Positions 24,490-36,330 of a DNA stretch of 64,000 bases are shown here, piece by piece. The translations under genes were made by a program, and so were the position numbers. Each line of letters begins with the position of its first letter. Position 1 is the first letter of the stretch. Source of the DNA: Eonycteris spelaea (lineage: Eukaryota > Chordata > Mammalia > Chiroptera > Pteropodidae); contig PUFA01000116.1 in NCBI GenBank assembly GCA_003508835.1, positions 2,232,001-2,296,000 on the forward strand, given 5' to 3'. The notes under the pieces are model-generated. The model worked only from the letters and a program-made list of their open reading frames with translations. It was not told the origin of the DNA and ran no database searches.

Positions 24490-25860
24490 CCTCTCTTAAA
24501 AATAAAAGTGGAACAAAGCTATAAAACCTCTAGAAGACAACATAGTAGAAAACCTAGATGACCTGAGTAAGGTGATGACTTTTTAGATAGAAAACCAAAG
24601 GCAGGATAAGCTAGACTTCACTGAAATTAAAAACTGCTCTGTGAAAAAACAATGTGAAGAGAACGAGAAGACAAGCCACGGGAGAAAATATTTGCAAAAG
24701 ATTTGGTAAAGGACTGTTAGCCAAAATATATAAAGAACTCTTAAAACTCAATAAGAAAACCCACTCAAAAAAAAAATTGGGCCAAAAATCTCACCAAAGA
24801 AAATACACAGATGGCTAATAAGCATATGAAAAGATGCTCCACATCCTACCTCATCAGGGAAGTGTAAACTAAAACAACATTGGGATGCCACCACACACCT
24901 ATCAGAATGACCACAATCCGGAACAATGGCCACGTCAAATGCTGGCGAGGATGTGGGGGAGACGGAACTCCCATTCATCACTGTGGGGAAATGCCATGGT
25001 GCAGCCACTTTGGAAAACTGTGTGACAGTTTCTTACAAACCTCACATAACTCTTACCTTCTGATCTAGCAATCACTTAGAAAGGATTTTGATTTTAATTT
25101 TGGTTAAACACTTCTTGTAAACTATTTTATTATCACTCATATAATCCGGCGATTATTCTCCTTGGTATTTACCCAAATGAACTGAACACTTATGTCCAAA
25201 TAAAAACCTGCACAAGGATTTTTACAGCAGCTGTGTTCACAATTGCTAAAAAAAACAAAAACAAACAAAAACAAAAAAAACCAACCAAGATATCCTTCAG
25301 TAGGGGATGGATAAACTGTGGTCCACCCAGACAATGCAATATTACTTGGCACTAACAAGAAATATCAAGCCATGAAAAGACATCGAGGAACCTCAAAGGC
25401 CTATTACTAAATCAAAGAAGCTAATTTAAAGAGGCTACATACTATAAGATTCCAACTACATGACATCCTGGAAAAGTCAAAACTATGGAGACAGTAAAAA
25501 GATCAATGGCTGCCAGGTTTTGGACAAGGGACAAATAAACAGGCAAAGCATACAGGATTTTTAGGGCAGTGAAACTACATCCTGTATACCATAATGATGA
25601 ATACATGTCATTATACATTTGTCCAAACCCACAGACTATACAACACCAAGAGTGAACCCAACTGTCAACCACTTTGGGTGATAATGTGTCAATAGGCTGA
25701 TCCATTGTAACAAATGCACCACTCTGGTGACTGATACTGATAACAAGGGAGGCTGTGTGTGTGTGGAGTACCAGGGGTATATATGGAAAAACTCTGTACT
25801 CTCCTCTTAATTTTGCTGTCAACCTACAAGTACTCTAAAAAAAAAAATCAAGTCTTTAAA
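24490..25860 (+). repeat. L1M 3' portion, longest L1 copy in the window
   Basis: About 1.37 kb of old L1. ORF2 C-terminal words appear in order: CTCTAGAAGACAACATAGTA, GAAAATATTTGCAAAAGATT, GATGGCTAATAAGCATATG, ATGCTGGCGAGGATGTGGGG, CAGCAGCTGTGTTCACAATTG-like text at 25228, then the 3' UTR ending CAAGTACTCTAAAAAAAAAA (about 25828-25847). An internal A/C-rich simple tract is at 25248-25285. Frames are broken throughout; no active protein. Confidence 0.9.
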
Positions 25861-26159
25861 AACAGACAAAAAATTAAGAGGCTTACTTTTGATTTTTATA
25901 TTTTGTAATTTAGAAAACATGAGTATATAAAAACCTAGTATTGAATATCAAATACCATATTTGCTTAATTTCCCTTAATTCTAAATTAGGCTATTTTGCT
26001 AATGATTCCTATTTGAATAATGGATGTTTAAATAAGTGGATTTTACATTCATACCTTTTAGCATAAAAATAGAAAAATATATCCGTAATTAAAGGTTCTC
26101 TAACCAGAACATCCAGCTTTGGGACCTTCAGACCTAACAGAAGCAACACCTACGACTTG

Positions 26160-26285
26160 TGAGCTCTGTTCTGTGGATGGAGGGTAGGGCCTAACTTATC
26201 TGAACCTGCACCAAACACAGTACCTTGGCACACAGCAGGTGCTACACAAATACTGGTGAATTTACTATTCTAAGTATTTGGAGGA
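26160..26285 (+). repeat. L2 3' tail
   Basis: CACAGTACCTTGGCACACAG then CAGGTGCTACACAAATACTG is the standard L2 3' end. Confidence 0.55.
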
Positions 26286-26289
26286 CATA

Positions 26290-27590
26290 CTTGAACTCTG
26301 ATGACACTTAAAAAAAAAAACAACTGCTCAGAACATCAGCATATAGAATTACAAAGTAAGAAACATGCTGGAACATGGTTAATTACATGTCATTTTTTTT
26401 CTATGGGCAGAGTAATAGTACTGAGAAAAATGGGGGGGGTACAACATTTACATGATGTATGTAATTTAAGAGAAATATAATTATTCAAACAAATCATAAA
26501 ACTGTAAAACTGATGGCTTTAAAAATTTAAGAAACAAGGCCAGGACGTACCATCGTGGGCCAGGGTGAGAACACACGCATTTAAAGCTTTGTGCCTCTTT
26601 CTCCCACTTTCTAAAAACGAGCAGAGCTTTGAAATCAGTAGACCCTCAAACTTACACTCAGTGAGTGACTATAGCTGCCTTCTCCTGGAGATCGATCTTT
26701 GTCCTTCCAATTATATAATACAGAAACATGCTTATTCATCTCATTTCCCCCAAACACAACTTTATAATTAAGATAAACTTCAGATGTCATTAAGTATTTT
26801 CTCCGACAAACATCTTAGTATTAGAAAATTACTTTCATTTTCTTAGACTTGGTACCTGAACAACTAATTAATAGAAGGTCTTCTGAGATCCTAAAATTCC
26901 ACATAAAAATCCAATCAAAGCCTTAAATATTGTTTGCCTTATCACTAAGATTTGGTCAGCATATAAATTCTTTCTGCTTCAATTAACATGTGACTTCCAA
27001 GTAGGGTGACACAAGCATCACTGGTGTGAACTGCTTTAGAAAACATGAAAACGTGCAGATGACTATAACCACTTAAAATATACCAGGTGTTAAAAAGACG
27101 GTTTGTCTGCATAAACTAGTTTTAACTGCTAAGAACTGAATTTCAGTTCTCAGTTTCAGCACAATGCTTTTATGAACACATTTATTCAATCATCTAGCTT
27201 GGTGCTTGCATTTTATTTTATTTCCAAGTATTTGCATTCACTTTAGAACAAGGAAAAATGGTATTAGATTTGATAATGATTATCTATAGTATGTATGTCT
27301 TTCAAATCGAGGACTGTAACCCATTAATGTGTGGGTCATGACAGTGACTTAGTAAATGGAAACTGGAACTTTTCAAAAAAGTGAAATAGAAAGAAAAGAG
27401 CTCATAGAACATACCACGGTAAGTGTTGTGCAGGTCATCTTTTTAGTTACATCTCTGTGTACATGAGGTTATCCTACAAGATATGTTTCTTACTTTGGAA
27501 ACAATTCAAGAAGCATGGAGCCACATTACACAGTGACATGACTGTTTCGAATAGTTAATATAGAAATGTATGTGGATGTCTGTGGGGCTT
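26290..27590. other. CUL1 intron 1; nothing recognised
   Basis: AT-rich unique sequence with a 9-G run near 26432-26440. No gene or named repeat supported. Confidence 0.5.
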
Positions 27591-27594
27591 CAAA

Positions 27595-27760
27595 GTTCTG
27601 GCTCCCCAACTCACGTCTTCCTCTCTTCCTGTGTCTGCAATGACCTCTAATGGGAACAATAACAGTACCTACCTTATAAGGTTGTTGTGAGAAACAGATG
27701 TTATGTAAATAAAATGTTTAGAAGAGGACCTGACACACAGTAAGCATTTGCTACTATTCA
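27595..27760 (+). repeat. MIR SINE
   Basis: MIR: AACAGTACCTACCTTATAAG, GGTTGTTGTGAGAAACAG and CCTGACACACAGTAAGCATT. Confidence 0.8.
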
Positions 27761-27769
27761 TATCAACCT

Positions 27770-30585
27770 TCTACCAAGCTTAGCAGATGTCCCTAAAATT
27801 CCTAACACAGTACTTAGATAAAAAAACAATTTAAAAATATTTCTGAGGAGGAAAATGTAAAAATAATCATGCTTTTTTTTTTTTTAGTCAAAATGAAGGA
27901 AATTAATGTTGCCTAAAAATTTTACAATACCCTACAAAGTGATGCCACCAAGGATAGTACTTCCCCCGAATTCCCACCAAAGTGTACCTACGGTTAGAAA
28001 GGGGGAGTTCATATTTGATGGACCTGGGGATCCAGACAGAAGCACTTTACATTTCCCCAGATGCAACCCTGATTTTCAGGACTTTTTTCTTCACTTACAA
28101 TTTAGTTGTAATTAAACTCTATGAAAAACTCTCTGAAATCTCATTTTTTTCCTTAAAATTCATCTGAATCTTTCATTCTAACTATGAAATACATTTTGTT
28201 TTTTTTTTAAACAAACAAACAAACAAACAGTATGCTTTAAAATACCAGCTTGAAAAATGTTTCTTACCCATCTTCTGGTTAACAGGTGAGGTGCTAGTGT
28301 ACTGAATCCACCAAGTTTGGAAAACCCACTACTGAGTGTCTACTGCACATCGGCATCCAAGTCCTCATCTTGGTGCCACGGCATTTTAACCCAGACTAAC
28401 GCAGATTCACAGATATAAACAGCAATCGTTTTTCACTCCTAAGTGACAGGATACTGGTGGTACAGGAAACATCTTCAGGCGACCAAGGGTAGAAATCTAG
28501 ACACGCACCTTCAGCCAGGAAGGCACAGTCACATGTCACATGAGGGGCATGTCTCTCCCTCTCTGGCCTGCTCGAGCGCCACTTCAGGGAGGATGCATCA
28601 TTCTACTACAAATGCTGTTAACTCACAGCCCCTCTGATTCTGTTCAACTAATTTCCAAATATCTATCCCGTGTGTAAAGTTTGCCCTTGTAGTTGGTGGA
28701 TGCTACGACTTGAAATACTATCTGCTAAATAAGCGGCATTTGAAAACTCACTAAACGAGAAGTTATTTGCCTAATCCAGGTTTTCCAAGGCTTTTCATTC
28801 CTTTTCTTTCCACTAACACACAAAAATTAACCCTAAGTTAATTTCTGATCAGCAACTTTTCCTAGCTAAGTGATTAAGACACTTCCCATCTCACTACACA
28901 CTGGTTTAAAAAAGAAAGAGTTGTACCCTACCATGCTCCTTTTCTGATTTGGAGCTTTTGTTTTGAATTTACCAACTTATTCTCCCTATGAAGGTCCCCA
29001 GAGAAACCAGCACTCTCTTTTAGGTGAAATGGGCCCAGTGGATGGACTATGGTCCTGAGTACTCAGACTTAACGATGAGCTCGATGCCAACTACTGCCCC
29101 CGTGGGTCCACCTGTCAGACATCTACAGTCCCCCCACTATGCACGTGGCTCAGTGCTGCACTTGATAAAAAGCATCTTGTTGAAAATGTCCTTATACAAG
29201 CTACTACAACATGAAGTACTTGGAAATTTAATATTTTCAGACATTATAAATATCGGGGAAAGGGTATGAGGAGGTACGGAATACACAAGTGTTTAAGCCT
29301 GGACTCTGATCAATCAAGAGTAATTAAAGTCAGTCTCCCCCCATCAATCTAGTACATCTGTGCTCATGAAAATACGCCATTTGATAATATCCTTCAAACA
29401 AGGATTTTTCTGGAAGGCAGGAGAGGTTTTTGTTTTTTTTTTTTTTTTAAATTGTCTCCCCACTGACTCAAAACAACTTGGCCATATTTATAACAAAAGA
29501 AAGAAATCTGGTAAACCTGTAACATCAGCTTCACCTTAGAAGATGATTCTGTAACAGAATCAAGTTTCTAGCATTTTTACCTTTTTAAAAAATTGAACAG
29601 CTCCTAGTTAAGACACATTAATTTGTGTATTTTCTCAAGCAAGTCTTTCAAGTTTATGCTTCAAATAGCTTATTTTGAAAATGATCAAACCATGTTCCCA
29701 GTTGAAAATGTAGTTAATATTTTTTAAACACCAGAATCACAAAATCCAGCTTTTCCTTCTAGTTTTGTATCAATGACTCACATGTAAAAAAGGAACACTT
29801 CAGAGGACGTCGGCTTCCAAACACAATTCCATTTTCTAAAGTAAAATTTACAATTTTCTGAATTAAAATTTACACATCAAAACTTTACAAATAAATCAAT
29901 GTCTGCAAAGGATAAGTGGAATAAACTACAGAGAAAGCAGCACATTATAGGACCAATTTTTTCAGATCACACACTCTGAGTATGCACTTACACTGTCTAC
30001 ACTAGACTGTGGATAAAAAAAACTAATCTTTCTCTGCATTTTGAAAAAAATCCTTTTAATGTAAAACTCTAGTTCTTGATTTACTGCTGCCAAAGGAGTC
30101 ATGAGAATGTTTAAAATCACTTTTCACTACAACTGGTAAGGGAAACTATCCTAGTTGTACACACACACTCACGCATGTATTTGCATAACACAAGGTTTGT
30201 TGGTTATAATCTGCCAATTCTTTAATCATTTTCCATAAATCAGCCTTTCAACAGAAAATTTCACATTTATCATTTATTATAGGTAAATAAAATCTCAGTT
30301 TTCAGAACGTCCCCAAATTGGTTAGCTTTGTTGAAATTTCATTCAGTTTTATTATTAGAAATTATATTCCAAGTTTGAAGAACCAGGACAAGACAAATAG
30401 CCAGGCTAGTTCTGTGCACATAACTAAAGCCGCAGTATTTTTTTGAGCTTAAAGGGATGATGAGATGGGATTGTGCGGTAAAGGATTAACAAGGAAGAGT
30501 AGAGCACACTCTACCAAACCATGGAGACTCAAAACCCGCTGGCAAAAAACTTCAGTCATGTGACACCTGTGTCACCAGGCATGAG
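27770..30585. other. CUL1 intron 1; unique sequence with short simple repeats
   Basis: No gene recognised. An (AAAC)n tract lies at 28210-28229 next to a T-run, and a 15-20-base T-rich run at 29430-29450. The frames of 60-80 codons around 27906-28637 and 29024 lack recognisable similarity. Confidence 0.5.
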
Positions 30586-30589
30586 GATT

Positions 30590-30860
30590 TAAGGGCCACA
30601 TGAAGCTGGAGATAGTAGGATCAAGAAGGAAGGTATGAATACAGAGCATTTGGAAGAATAAGACTTGGTAGCTGAGTATGGATGAGAAAAATTAAAAGTC
30701 TTGGACAGAATGCTACAAATAGAGAAGGTGCACATGGTTTAGGGAGCAAATGAGATCAGTTGGGGGCAAGCTGAGATGGAAGGGCAGCTAAGGCACAAGG
30801 ACACGCCCGAGGGCAGGCAGGACTGCACACAGCTCGGCTGGAAGTGAAAGAGCTGACAGT
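30590..30860 (-). repeat. Probable L2 LINE fragment, antisense
   Basis: GGATCAAGAAGGAAGGTATG and AGCAAATGAGATCAGTTGGG follow the reverse-L2 interior. Diverged. Confidence 0.4.
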
Positions 30861-31719
30861 TACCAATCAGAACTGCTTCCGCCAAAATAAAACTAAAAAA
30901 CCCAACAACAAAATAAACTAGAACAGAGAACAAGTCAAAGAAATATCTTCTAAATGTCCATAAGAGAAAAGCTAGAACTAGAAGAGCAAAGTTTCCCCAC
31001 GGAAGCCAACGCCAAAGAGGTCATTCAAAAAAAAGGTGACCCAGCCCAGAAGTCTGGAAAACACTGCAGGTCATACCCCTTCCTGAAGTGGCCAAAAGGC
31101 TCTAGAAAACACTTAGTTCCGTTTCCAATCTAATTTGACCTTCACATATCATGTGAACAGTGTTCACACTCTAGGAACCACCAAGCTAGACACGCAAGAG
31201 ACAAAACAACAGGGAAGAATCAAGAGAACTTTTAAGGAAGGCCTGAGTTTTAACAGACTGAAAAGCTTTTCAAACTCAGGCAATTTAGACTTTTAAAGAA
31301 AAAAAAAACAATTTGAAATAGTATCTTTATAATTAATGTTACAAACCAGAATTTTCCAGGTTTAAAAGGTACCCATACACATGACACCACCAAGAAAACG
31401 TCAAGGACACATGCTTTGATTTCGTTGTTGCTGCTCCTTACTCACGGATTTAATTCTGATCCCTGTGCTTTAAATTTTTTAGATTCCTCCTACAACATCA
31501 TTTAGGATTTAAACAAGGAATAACGTGAAGCTTTTCTTTCCTAGACAACCGCACCTATGACTCTGTACTCATTAGGGTCCCGCACTCCTCCAAAGGACAC
31601 TAGTGTTTCAAGATGCTGATCAGTGACCCACGAAAGAGGGGTAAAAAACGACCATATCCATTACTATATACATCTCTATGGCAAGTCACATACTTTTTCA
31701 CATGCTATGCTTCTCAAAG

Positions 31720-31730
31720 CAGTATGTGTT
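31720..31730 (+). repeat. Left target-site duplication of the tRNA-Val retroposon
   Basis: CAGTATGTGTT, identical to bases 31945-31955, bracketing the element and its A-rich tail. Confidence 0.85.
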
Positions 31731-31944
31731 TGGGATGGTTCCATAGAGTAGTGGCTAGGACGTCTGCTTTACATGCAGAAGGTCCTGGGTGTGAGCCCCA
31801 GCCCATACCCAGGTGTGCCAGGCCCCGGGTGCACGCCAAGAGCGCATGGGAGGCGATGCCTCACCTTCAGAGATCCAGTTCTTAGGGGTAGACAGCAATG
31901 TCCATAGGTCATGGGGGAAATTAAGAAAATAAAATAAATAACAT
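31731..31944 (+). mobile_element. tRNA-Val(UAC)-headed retroposon (SINE or tailed tRNA retropseudogene)
   Basis: A 214-bp element flanked by a perfect 11-bp direct repeat, CAGTATGTGTT (31720-31730 and 31945-31955). Six bases of leader precede a head at 31737-31800 close to tRNA-Val: D-arm AGTAGTGG, an anticodon stem-loop with TAC (TCTGC TTTACAT GCAGA), and a T-arm with TGTG for TTCG. The 3' half of the acceptor stem does not pair with GGTTCCA, so this is not an intact tRNA gene. A roughly 117-bp non-tRNA body follows, then an A-rich tail (about 31918-31944). Structure and target duplication indicate L1-type retroposition. It is the only copy in the window and I do not recognise the family. 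Confidence 0.85.
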
Positions 31945-31955
31945 CAGTATGTGTT
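31945..31955 (+). repeat. Right target-site duplication of the tRNA-Val retroposon
   Basis: CAGTATGTGTT directly after the A-rich tail; perfect copy of 31720-31730. No divergence between copies suggests the insertion is not extremely old, though 11 bp is a short sample. Confidence 0.85.
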
Positions 31956-32288
31956 CTAAAAATAAAATCCATTCTTTAATATGGGAGTAGAGTTTTCCCA
32001 AAGGCTAGTATTAACTTGAGGGTAACCATATATATACACATGCATACATCCAGTTATATACGTAGGATACACTATCTCCCTACTAGAGGGGAAAGATATA
32101 TAAGGGCATTAACATATGAAAGGCTGCTCAAAATGCAACTCAGTATTTCCTACGTTCATTCACCAATCTCCCTCCCACCCCCATCCCTTCCATGTCACAG
32201 AACACAGATGGGCAAGTACTGTTCTAAACAAATAAAAATACTGAAGATATGGCAACATATGCCATGGTAAAGCTAAGCTCTTTTTTAT

Positions 32289-32701
32289 TGCAGGGGTTCA
32301 GAACAGGTCCTCCCAAGATGTGCCGCTTTGGCATGTGGGTTAGTTTGAGCTGAAGGCAATGGAGACCTGGGGGCCTCTTGAAAAACTCCTACCTCTCCCT
32401 TAAACAATTTAAGTTTGGGGCCTTGTCCATAATGAGCTACTGCCAGAAACAACTTTTTATGACCTGTCAACAGGGCAGGGCGCCTTATGTCATTCTTAGC
32501 TCAGACAACATATACATGTATTTTTTAACTTTGTCTCTGAACCTCTCATGTATGGGGTCTCTGACTCTCATGTATGTGCAGTTCCTATATGTATCTATGT
32601 AATTAAACTTCATTCTTTTCTCTTGTTAATTTCTCTCAGGTTGATTTAATTATTACACCAGCCAAAAGAACCTTGAAGGGTAGAAAGTTCTTCCTCTGTC
32701 A
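32289..32701 (+). mobile_element. Solo retroviral LTR, class I (ERV1)-like
   Basis: A 413-bp segment beginning TG and ending CA, in the style of mammalian class-I endogenous retrovirus LTRs. It contains an ATTAAA polyadenylation signal (32602-32607) followed by a T-rich region and the CCAGCCAAAAGAACC-type 3' end. No primer-binding site, gag, pol or env sequence follows on either side, so it is a solo LTR left by recombination. A clean target duplication is not visible (TTAT before, TATT after). Family name not assigned. It sits in CUL1 intron 1, antisense to the gene. Confidence 0.75.
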
Positions 32702-32704
32702 TAT

Positions 32705-33900
32705 TATAAAAATAGTGAGCAAAACAAACACTTCACAGTGTCCAAAGTGATCACATGCACCACATGCTTCACCAGGTACATCTCAACCCAACCCGATCCA
32801 ACCCCACCCAACCCTACCCCACACAAGGCAGTCACCCCCACACTCACAAAGGAGCCTCGGAGGAGCTGACCCCAGGCAAAACCGACTGACAGGCTAAGTG
32901 TCTACAGCACCCCGAAGCCTTCCCTTCTGTTTTTTTTTTTGGGGGGGGAAGACCGCATCAAATAGGAGACCCTTTGACGTGGGAAGTCTCCACCTGATGT
33001 CTGGCTAGCGAAACACGCCTGCACTCCCGGCCACGTCTGCCTTCGACCCGGAAAGCGAAGGAAACTGGTCTGAGGTGAGGCGTCTGCAAGGGGAGCAGCT
33101 CCCAGTCACCACGTGGGTTCTGCCTGGTTCACACACGCCAAGCGCCAAATCAACAGCGACAACAGGACATGCGAGAGCAGCCTTACGGAAGTCTTACGAG
33201 GACTTTCCGTCTGTGAGCTGAGGGAAGTCAGAAGAAAGCCCTCTTAGACTCTTGTCTTTTCTACCCTCCCCCAAGCCAAATGTCTCCTACTTCTCAAACA
33301 TGAGCCCGGGCTCTACTCCTGGGATTCCACTGGGTCTGACAAGTCTGTGGCCCATGGTTGGTCTGCCACCCTCGTCCAGGATGGCAGAGCTCTCCTTCCA
33401 GTCTGATCGGAGCAGGCCTGGCCCCTCCTGTAGGGACAGAGGTCTGAGCTCGCGGATCTTTCTCCCAGGTCTCGCCTATCTATCGGATGCTGCCCAGGCA
33501 CTCAACTATTTTACTTAGCACGTGTTTAACTTAATTTCTACGTAGTAAAGGCATCCCCTGCCCCGGCCCGGCATTTGGTGATGCATTTCTGTGCAGTTAT
33601 TTTCTCATAATTCCAACAGTATTTCTAATTTCTGTTATTTAAAATACATTTCTTAAACTAACAGTTACCTTTCAGTTTTCCAAGCTATAGAACAAACTAC
33701 ATTTTTTCTAGTTATTTTTAAGCAAATTTATGTTTTTAAGCATAATGGCAAGTTTAAACATTCAGATTAAAAGTACATCTACTATCACTAAGCATCATGA
33801 ACTAAGAGAAAAGGAGAGGAAGTTCACATTATCACTAAGAAAAGGGATCTTCCATACTGAAGACAATTCATCACTACGTTATCCAGTGTTATAATTTCAT
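32705..33900. other. CUL1 intron 1; GC-raised patch, no gene recognised
   Basis: Begins with an AACCC/CCAAC-rich tract (32783-32822) and a T10-G8 junction at 32931-32948. From 33000 to 33500 GC and CpG rise. An 88-codon plus frame at 33252 and a 62-codon minus frame overlap and have no recognisable domain. No retroviral gag or primer-binding site was identified although a solo LTR lies just to the left. Confidence 0.45.
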
Positions 33901-33929
33901 AAACTATCAAATCATAACAGTTTCAGGAG

Positions 33930-34190
33930 ATCGAGGCTTTATGAAGGCCCTGAAAAACTTGAGGGGACAGGAAGCCGCTGAAGGATTAAGGTATGGGGAA
34001 AAGAATGGGAAGATTAGCCCAGCAAAGGAGAAATCTGACCCCAGGAAATATCGCCTGCCAGAAGTCAGAGATTTACCCCACGCAGCAGCACACCTGGAAA
34101 GGGACCTGCAAGCCAAGCGAACACCAAGGCGACTGCAGCATTAAACTAAGTGGAAACACCTTGCTCGCAAGTCGACCCACTGCTTCTATT
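33930..34190 (-). repeat. Possible L2 LINE fragment, antisense
   Basis: GAAGGCCCTGAAAAACTTGA and GAAGCCGCTGAAGGATTAAG resemble the reverse L2 tract 'agccactgaaggatttta'. Weak beyond 34050. Confidence 0.35.
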
Positions 34191-34239
34191 TTTTTTAATA
34201 AATTAATCCTTTATATTACAAATACATGTGCACTGTAGA

Positions 34240-34960
34240 AAAATGGAGGAAAAAAACCAAAAAGAATAGGCTAAAATTGAGCCATAATTCCTTTGCTCAG
34301 AGATAATCACTATTAACATTTTGGTTTCTTATCTTTTTTAATGCATATATTCACACACAAAACAATTTTTAAACATATACGTTGTTTTATAGCATGTTTC
34401 TGTCATTTAACATACACTGAATAATCATTAAACAGTGTTAGAGTAATAAAGATTTATCTAAACGATGCTGAAATAATCATCTGCAATAGCAAAAAAACTG
34501 AAAACAAATGCTCAGTAAGAGGGCATTAAACAGCATACCCATGACTGAAAATTCATCTGTCATTTTTAATATTTTCTTAAACTAAATCCTTAGAAGTGGA
34601 TTAGCTATTCCAAAGTACATACATATTTTATAAGCTTTTGTTACATATTTCTCTCAGAAAAATCATACTAAATTATACTCTTTCTAGCAACATATAAGTA
34701 GGCTCACTTTCCCATATCCTCCCCCTTCAGAAGTGGCTTGTTTTTTTTAAGATGTACCAAAACTTTTAAAAACTATCTCACGGACTTGCTAGTACTGCTA
34801 GTGAAGCTGAATTTTTTTTGCGTTTCTTGATTCTTCCTTTATAAGCTATCTATAGCAAGAAAAGAAAATTTGCTTGTAAGTTACATATTTTTGTTTGCCA
34901 CGTGCCCTTTAATTCTGTTTATGGCATTTTAACATATAGAATTTTAATTATTTTAAAGTA
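34240..34960 (-). repeat. Ancient L1-type relic, antisense
   Basis: The series CTCAGAGATAATCACTATTAA (34299 onward), TTAATGCATATATTCACACA, CATGTTTCTGTCATTTAACA and CTTAGAAGTGGATTAGCTAT matches the order of the common antisense old-L1 tract in mammalian genomes. Confidence 0.55.
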
Positions 34961-35649
34961 ACCAAATTCCTAATTTTGATGTTATGCTTAGAGAGGCTTT
35001 TCCCATCCTGAGATCATCTGTACTATCTTTTCATTCTTAAATGTTTTTGAAAATATTTAAAAACAAAGTTCACTATCTTAAAAGTACAACCATTTTTACG
35101 GCTTTAAATGTTTTCACCAATGCACATACCCTTTATGCACACATAAAATGGCTGTACACATTTCATACAATCTGTTTTCCAAGGCATTTTCTGAGACAGG
35201 CCATTTTAAAATCTGTAGATTCTCAGATCTGAACAGTCTTAAATGGTTTTAAAAGTTTCACAGTCCACAATAGTCCCAAAGTTCCAGAGCTATTCATTTC
35301 TATCCCATCAGTGCCCAATTACTCTCCTTCCACATCCACCAGTTACTAGAAGACCAAGAATAAGCTCATTCCTGGTAGTCCACCAAGTTCTGAATTCTGT
35401 CATAACTATCAATGATCAGATATCAGTCCTTAGAGCGTTTTCACTGCGATCTTTTCTCCCCTTCCACCTGCACAGAAATCCTGCACTTCGGGAGTGTCTG
35501 GCTGGAAGCCGGAGCTCTGGAATGCCTTCTTGTAACTCAGGCTTTATCATCCACTAGGCTTCACCTGAACCACTCAAAATCTGGTTTTCTTAACCTGTAT
35601 CCTGTACAGTGGACTAAACAATAAGTACCTACACTTCATGGGGCTTGGT

Positions 35650-36060
35650 AAAGATTTTAAGTGGGAGGATGTTCATGAACAAAATAGGAATTAAATGAAT
35701 GTTGATGTGGGCAGCATGTTAAGGCACCAGGGACAGATGCGCACCACATGGTCCCTACCCTAAAAGGGGTCCCTCTAGTGGGAGAAACCATGTCCACTCA
35801 AAGGGTTGAGTGCTAGGACAGTGACCTAGCCAGGGACTCATGGGATGCCAGGGATGCCTCCCAGCCTGGGGTGAGACAGAGAGGGTGGGGCGAGGGAAGG
35901 TGTCCAGGCCTGAAGCTGAGCCTTCCCTTTTTAAAGGAGCAGTCTGTATAGCCACAGCAAGGGGACAGTACTCTAGACAGAGGGGACAGCATGAGGAAAA
36001 ACAGAAGAAAGGGCAGCATGGAAAATTCTGGGAACTGGAGCGGAAGCAGGGAAGGGGTCT
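35650..36060 (-). repeat. L2 LINE fragment, antisense
   Basis: Reverse-L2 phrases: AGTGACCTAGCCAGGGACTC, GGTGTCCAGGCCTGAAGCTG, AGAGGGGACAGCATGAGGAA and GGGAACTGGAGCGGAAGC. The 86-codon plus frame over it is a by-product. Confidence 0.6.
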
Positions 36061-36244
36061 CTGCTTACTTGATCCAAGTTTCCCCAGAGAAGAAATTTAA
36101 ATGACTAACTCAGGCTTCACAACGCTGCTTCTCAAACATGAATAAGACTGAGCTTTATAGGACAAAGGTGTTAATGTTAAAAGCTATGAAATAGCTATGG
36201 AATATACATGCTTTGAGGGCCTAATCTTAAAGTGTCAACTAAAA

Positions 36245-36330
36245 TTCATCTCATTTTACAAATGAGGAAATGGGGGCCCAGCAAAATAAGCTCAAACTAG
36301 ATCCACGTCTTCCCCAAGCAAAATGTTCTA
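36245..36330 (-). repeat. MIR SINE fragment
   Basis: TCTCATTTTACAAATGAGGA followed by AATGGGGGCCCAGCA, the reverse MIR core. Confidence 0.6.

Noticed and set aside
25137..25822. Minus-strand frames of 73 and 126 codons
   Set aside because: They are antisense to an L1M 3' end.
31737..31810. Functional tRNA-Val gene
   Set aside because: The 3' acceptor strand is missing, the T-loop is altered, and an A-rich tail with target duplications shows retroposition.
32783..32822. Interstitial telomere repeat
   Set aside because: Units vary (AACCC, CCAAC, GATCC) and do not match TTAGGG or its complement.
33000..33520. Retroviral leader/gag next to the solo LTR
   Set aside because: No primer-binding site after the LTR and no recognisable gag motif; only GC-raised sequence with short overlapping frames.
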